A stretch of 8,648 nucleotides of DNA from a candidate division TA06 bacterium. Its GTDB lineage: Bacteria > Ratteibacteria > UBA8468 > MWAK01. This document shows, one piece after another, positions 5,911 through 8,648 of this stretch; the stretch's first letter is position 1; every line of letters begins with the position of its first letter. The position numbers and the translations under genes are program-made. The notes under the pieces are model-generated. The model was not told the DNA's origin. It saw nothing but the letters and a program-made list of their open reading frames with translations, and searched no databases. The stretch covers positions 1 through 8,648 of the forward strand of contig JAKJFK010000067.1 in the NCBI GenBank assembly GCA_022704925.1. Direction: 5' to 3'.

Positions 5911-6337
5911 ATGAACGAAGACCTGCTGGCCCGGGCTTACCGACTGTTGGGCCGCCGGGCCTACACCCGGAGCGCGCTGCTCAAAAAGCTCCGGGAGAAG
6001 GGGCCGGCCGAGGCGGCCGAAGCGGCCGTCGAGGCGCTGGCCCGGGCCGGCTACCTGAACGACGCCGATTTCGCGCGCGATTACGTGCGGCAGCGAAGTT
6101 CAAACCGTCCCTCCGGCCGCCGGTTTTTGAAGATGAAGCTGCAGTCCAAGGGCGTGGCGCCCGAGGCGATCGAGGCGGCCCTGGCGGATCTGGATCCGGA
6201 CCAGGAGGCGGAAATGGCCCGCCAACTGGCCGAGAAGAAGGCCCGGACGCTGGCCCGGCTGGAGCCGGCGGTCCGGCGGCGCCAGCTTTACCAGTTCCTG
6301 GTGGGCCGGGGCTTTTCACCTGACCTGGCGGAGAAAT

Positions 6338-6351
<14 letters not shown>
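5911..6351 (+). CDS. recX: Regulatory protein RecX
   Basis: A 146-residue cytoplasmic protein of the RecX family, which binds RecA filaments and limits recombination and SOS activity. It is almost wholly helical with three-helix repeats: ARAYRLLGRRAYTRSAL (7-23), LLKKLREKG (23-31), ALARAGYLNDADFARDYV (42-59), then GRRFLKMKLQSKGV and a C-terminal repeat ending FLVGRGFSPDLAEKYAKL. The RAYTRSALLKKL and GYLNDADFARDYV segments are the family landmarks, and length is in the normal range of about 145-165. ATG 5911 follows the TAAGGA sequence. The 3' end overlaps alaS by 14 nt. The recX-alaS order is conserved in many bacteria, normally with recA upstream; here the upstream neighbours are CHR genes, so RecA must be encoded elsewhere. 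Confidence 0.93.
6330..6334 (+). promoter_or_regulatory. Ribosome binding site for alaS
   Basis: GGAGA lies 3 nt before ATG 6338, inside the 3' end of recX. It supports ATG 6338 as the alaS start and coupled translation with recX. Confidence 0.5.

Positions 6352-8648
<2,297 letters not shown>

Overview
The window is GC-rich bacterial chromosomal DNA that is almost entirely coding. It carries eight genes supported by protein motifs, plus short AT-rich islands where promoters sit. DnaG primase, RecX and alanyl-tRNA synthetase mark it as bacterial, and the promoters look like classical housekeeping-sigma sites (for example TTGACA-17-TATAAA). The mix of a LarA-family nickel racemase, a QueG-like Fe-S protein, a DUF4416 protein and an oxygen-sensitive radical-SAM AmrS-type enzyme suggests an anaerobe. 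It could belong to the Desulfobacterota or an uncultured phylum such as Aminicenantota or Omnitrophota, but this is inference and no taxon can be fixed from the window.

Layout: (1) 1-818, minus strand, the N-terminal part of dnaG, cut by the window edge. (2) 819-1058, a divergent promoter region. (3) 1059-3629, plus strand, a tight three-gene unit: LarA-family protein, QueG-like 4Fe-4S protein, DUF4416 protein. (4) 3573-4580, minus strand, AmrS-type radical SAM enzyme, whose 3' end overlaps the DUF4416 gene tail to tail. (5) 4581-4764, a second divergent promoter region. (6) 4765-5846, plus strand, two half-size chromate-transporter (CHR) genes with a 4-nt stop/start overlap. (7) 5911-8648, plus strand, recX followed by alaS, overlapping by 14 nt, with alaS cut by the right edge. 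This resembles the common recA-recX-alaS arrangement, but recA is missing and the chr pair stands in its place.

The genes do not form one pathway. dnaG, recX and alaS are housekeeping genes for replication, recombination control and translation. The larA/Fe-S/DUF4416 unit is probably co-transcribed and has no assigned joint function. The CHR pair probably forms one two-subunit anion transporter. I found no CRISPR array, tRNA, rRNA, transposon or phage gene. The points most worth checking are two promoters placed exactly 9 nt before a start codon (amrS-type gene and recX), which predict leaderless mRNAs; the compact second cysteine cluster of the QueG-like protein; the LarA homologue with a changed substrate-pocket residue; the short DnaG core; and the CGGVH zinc motif in AlaS.
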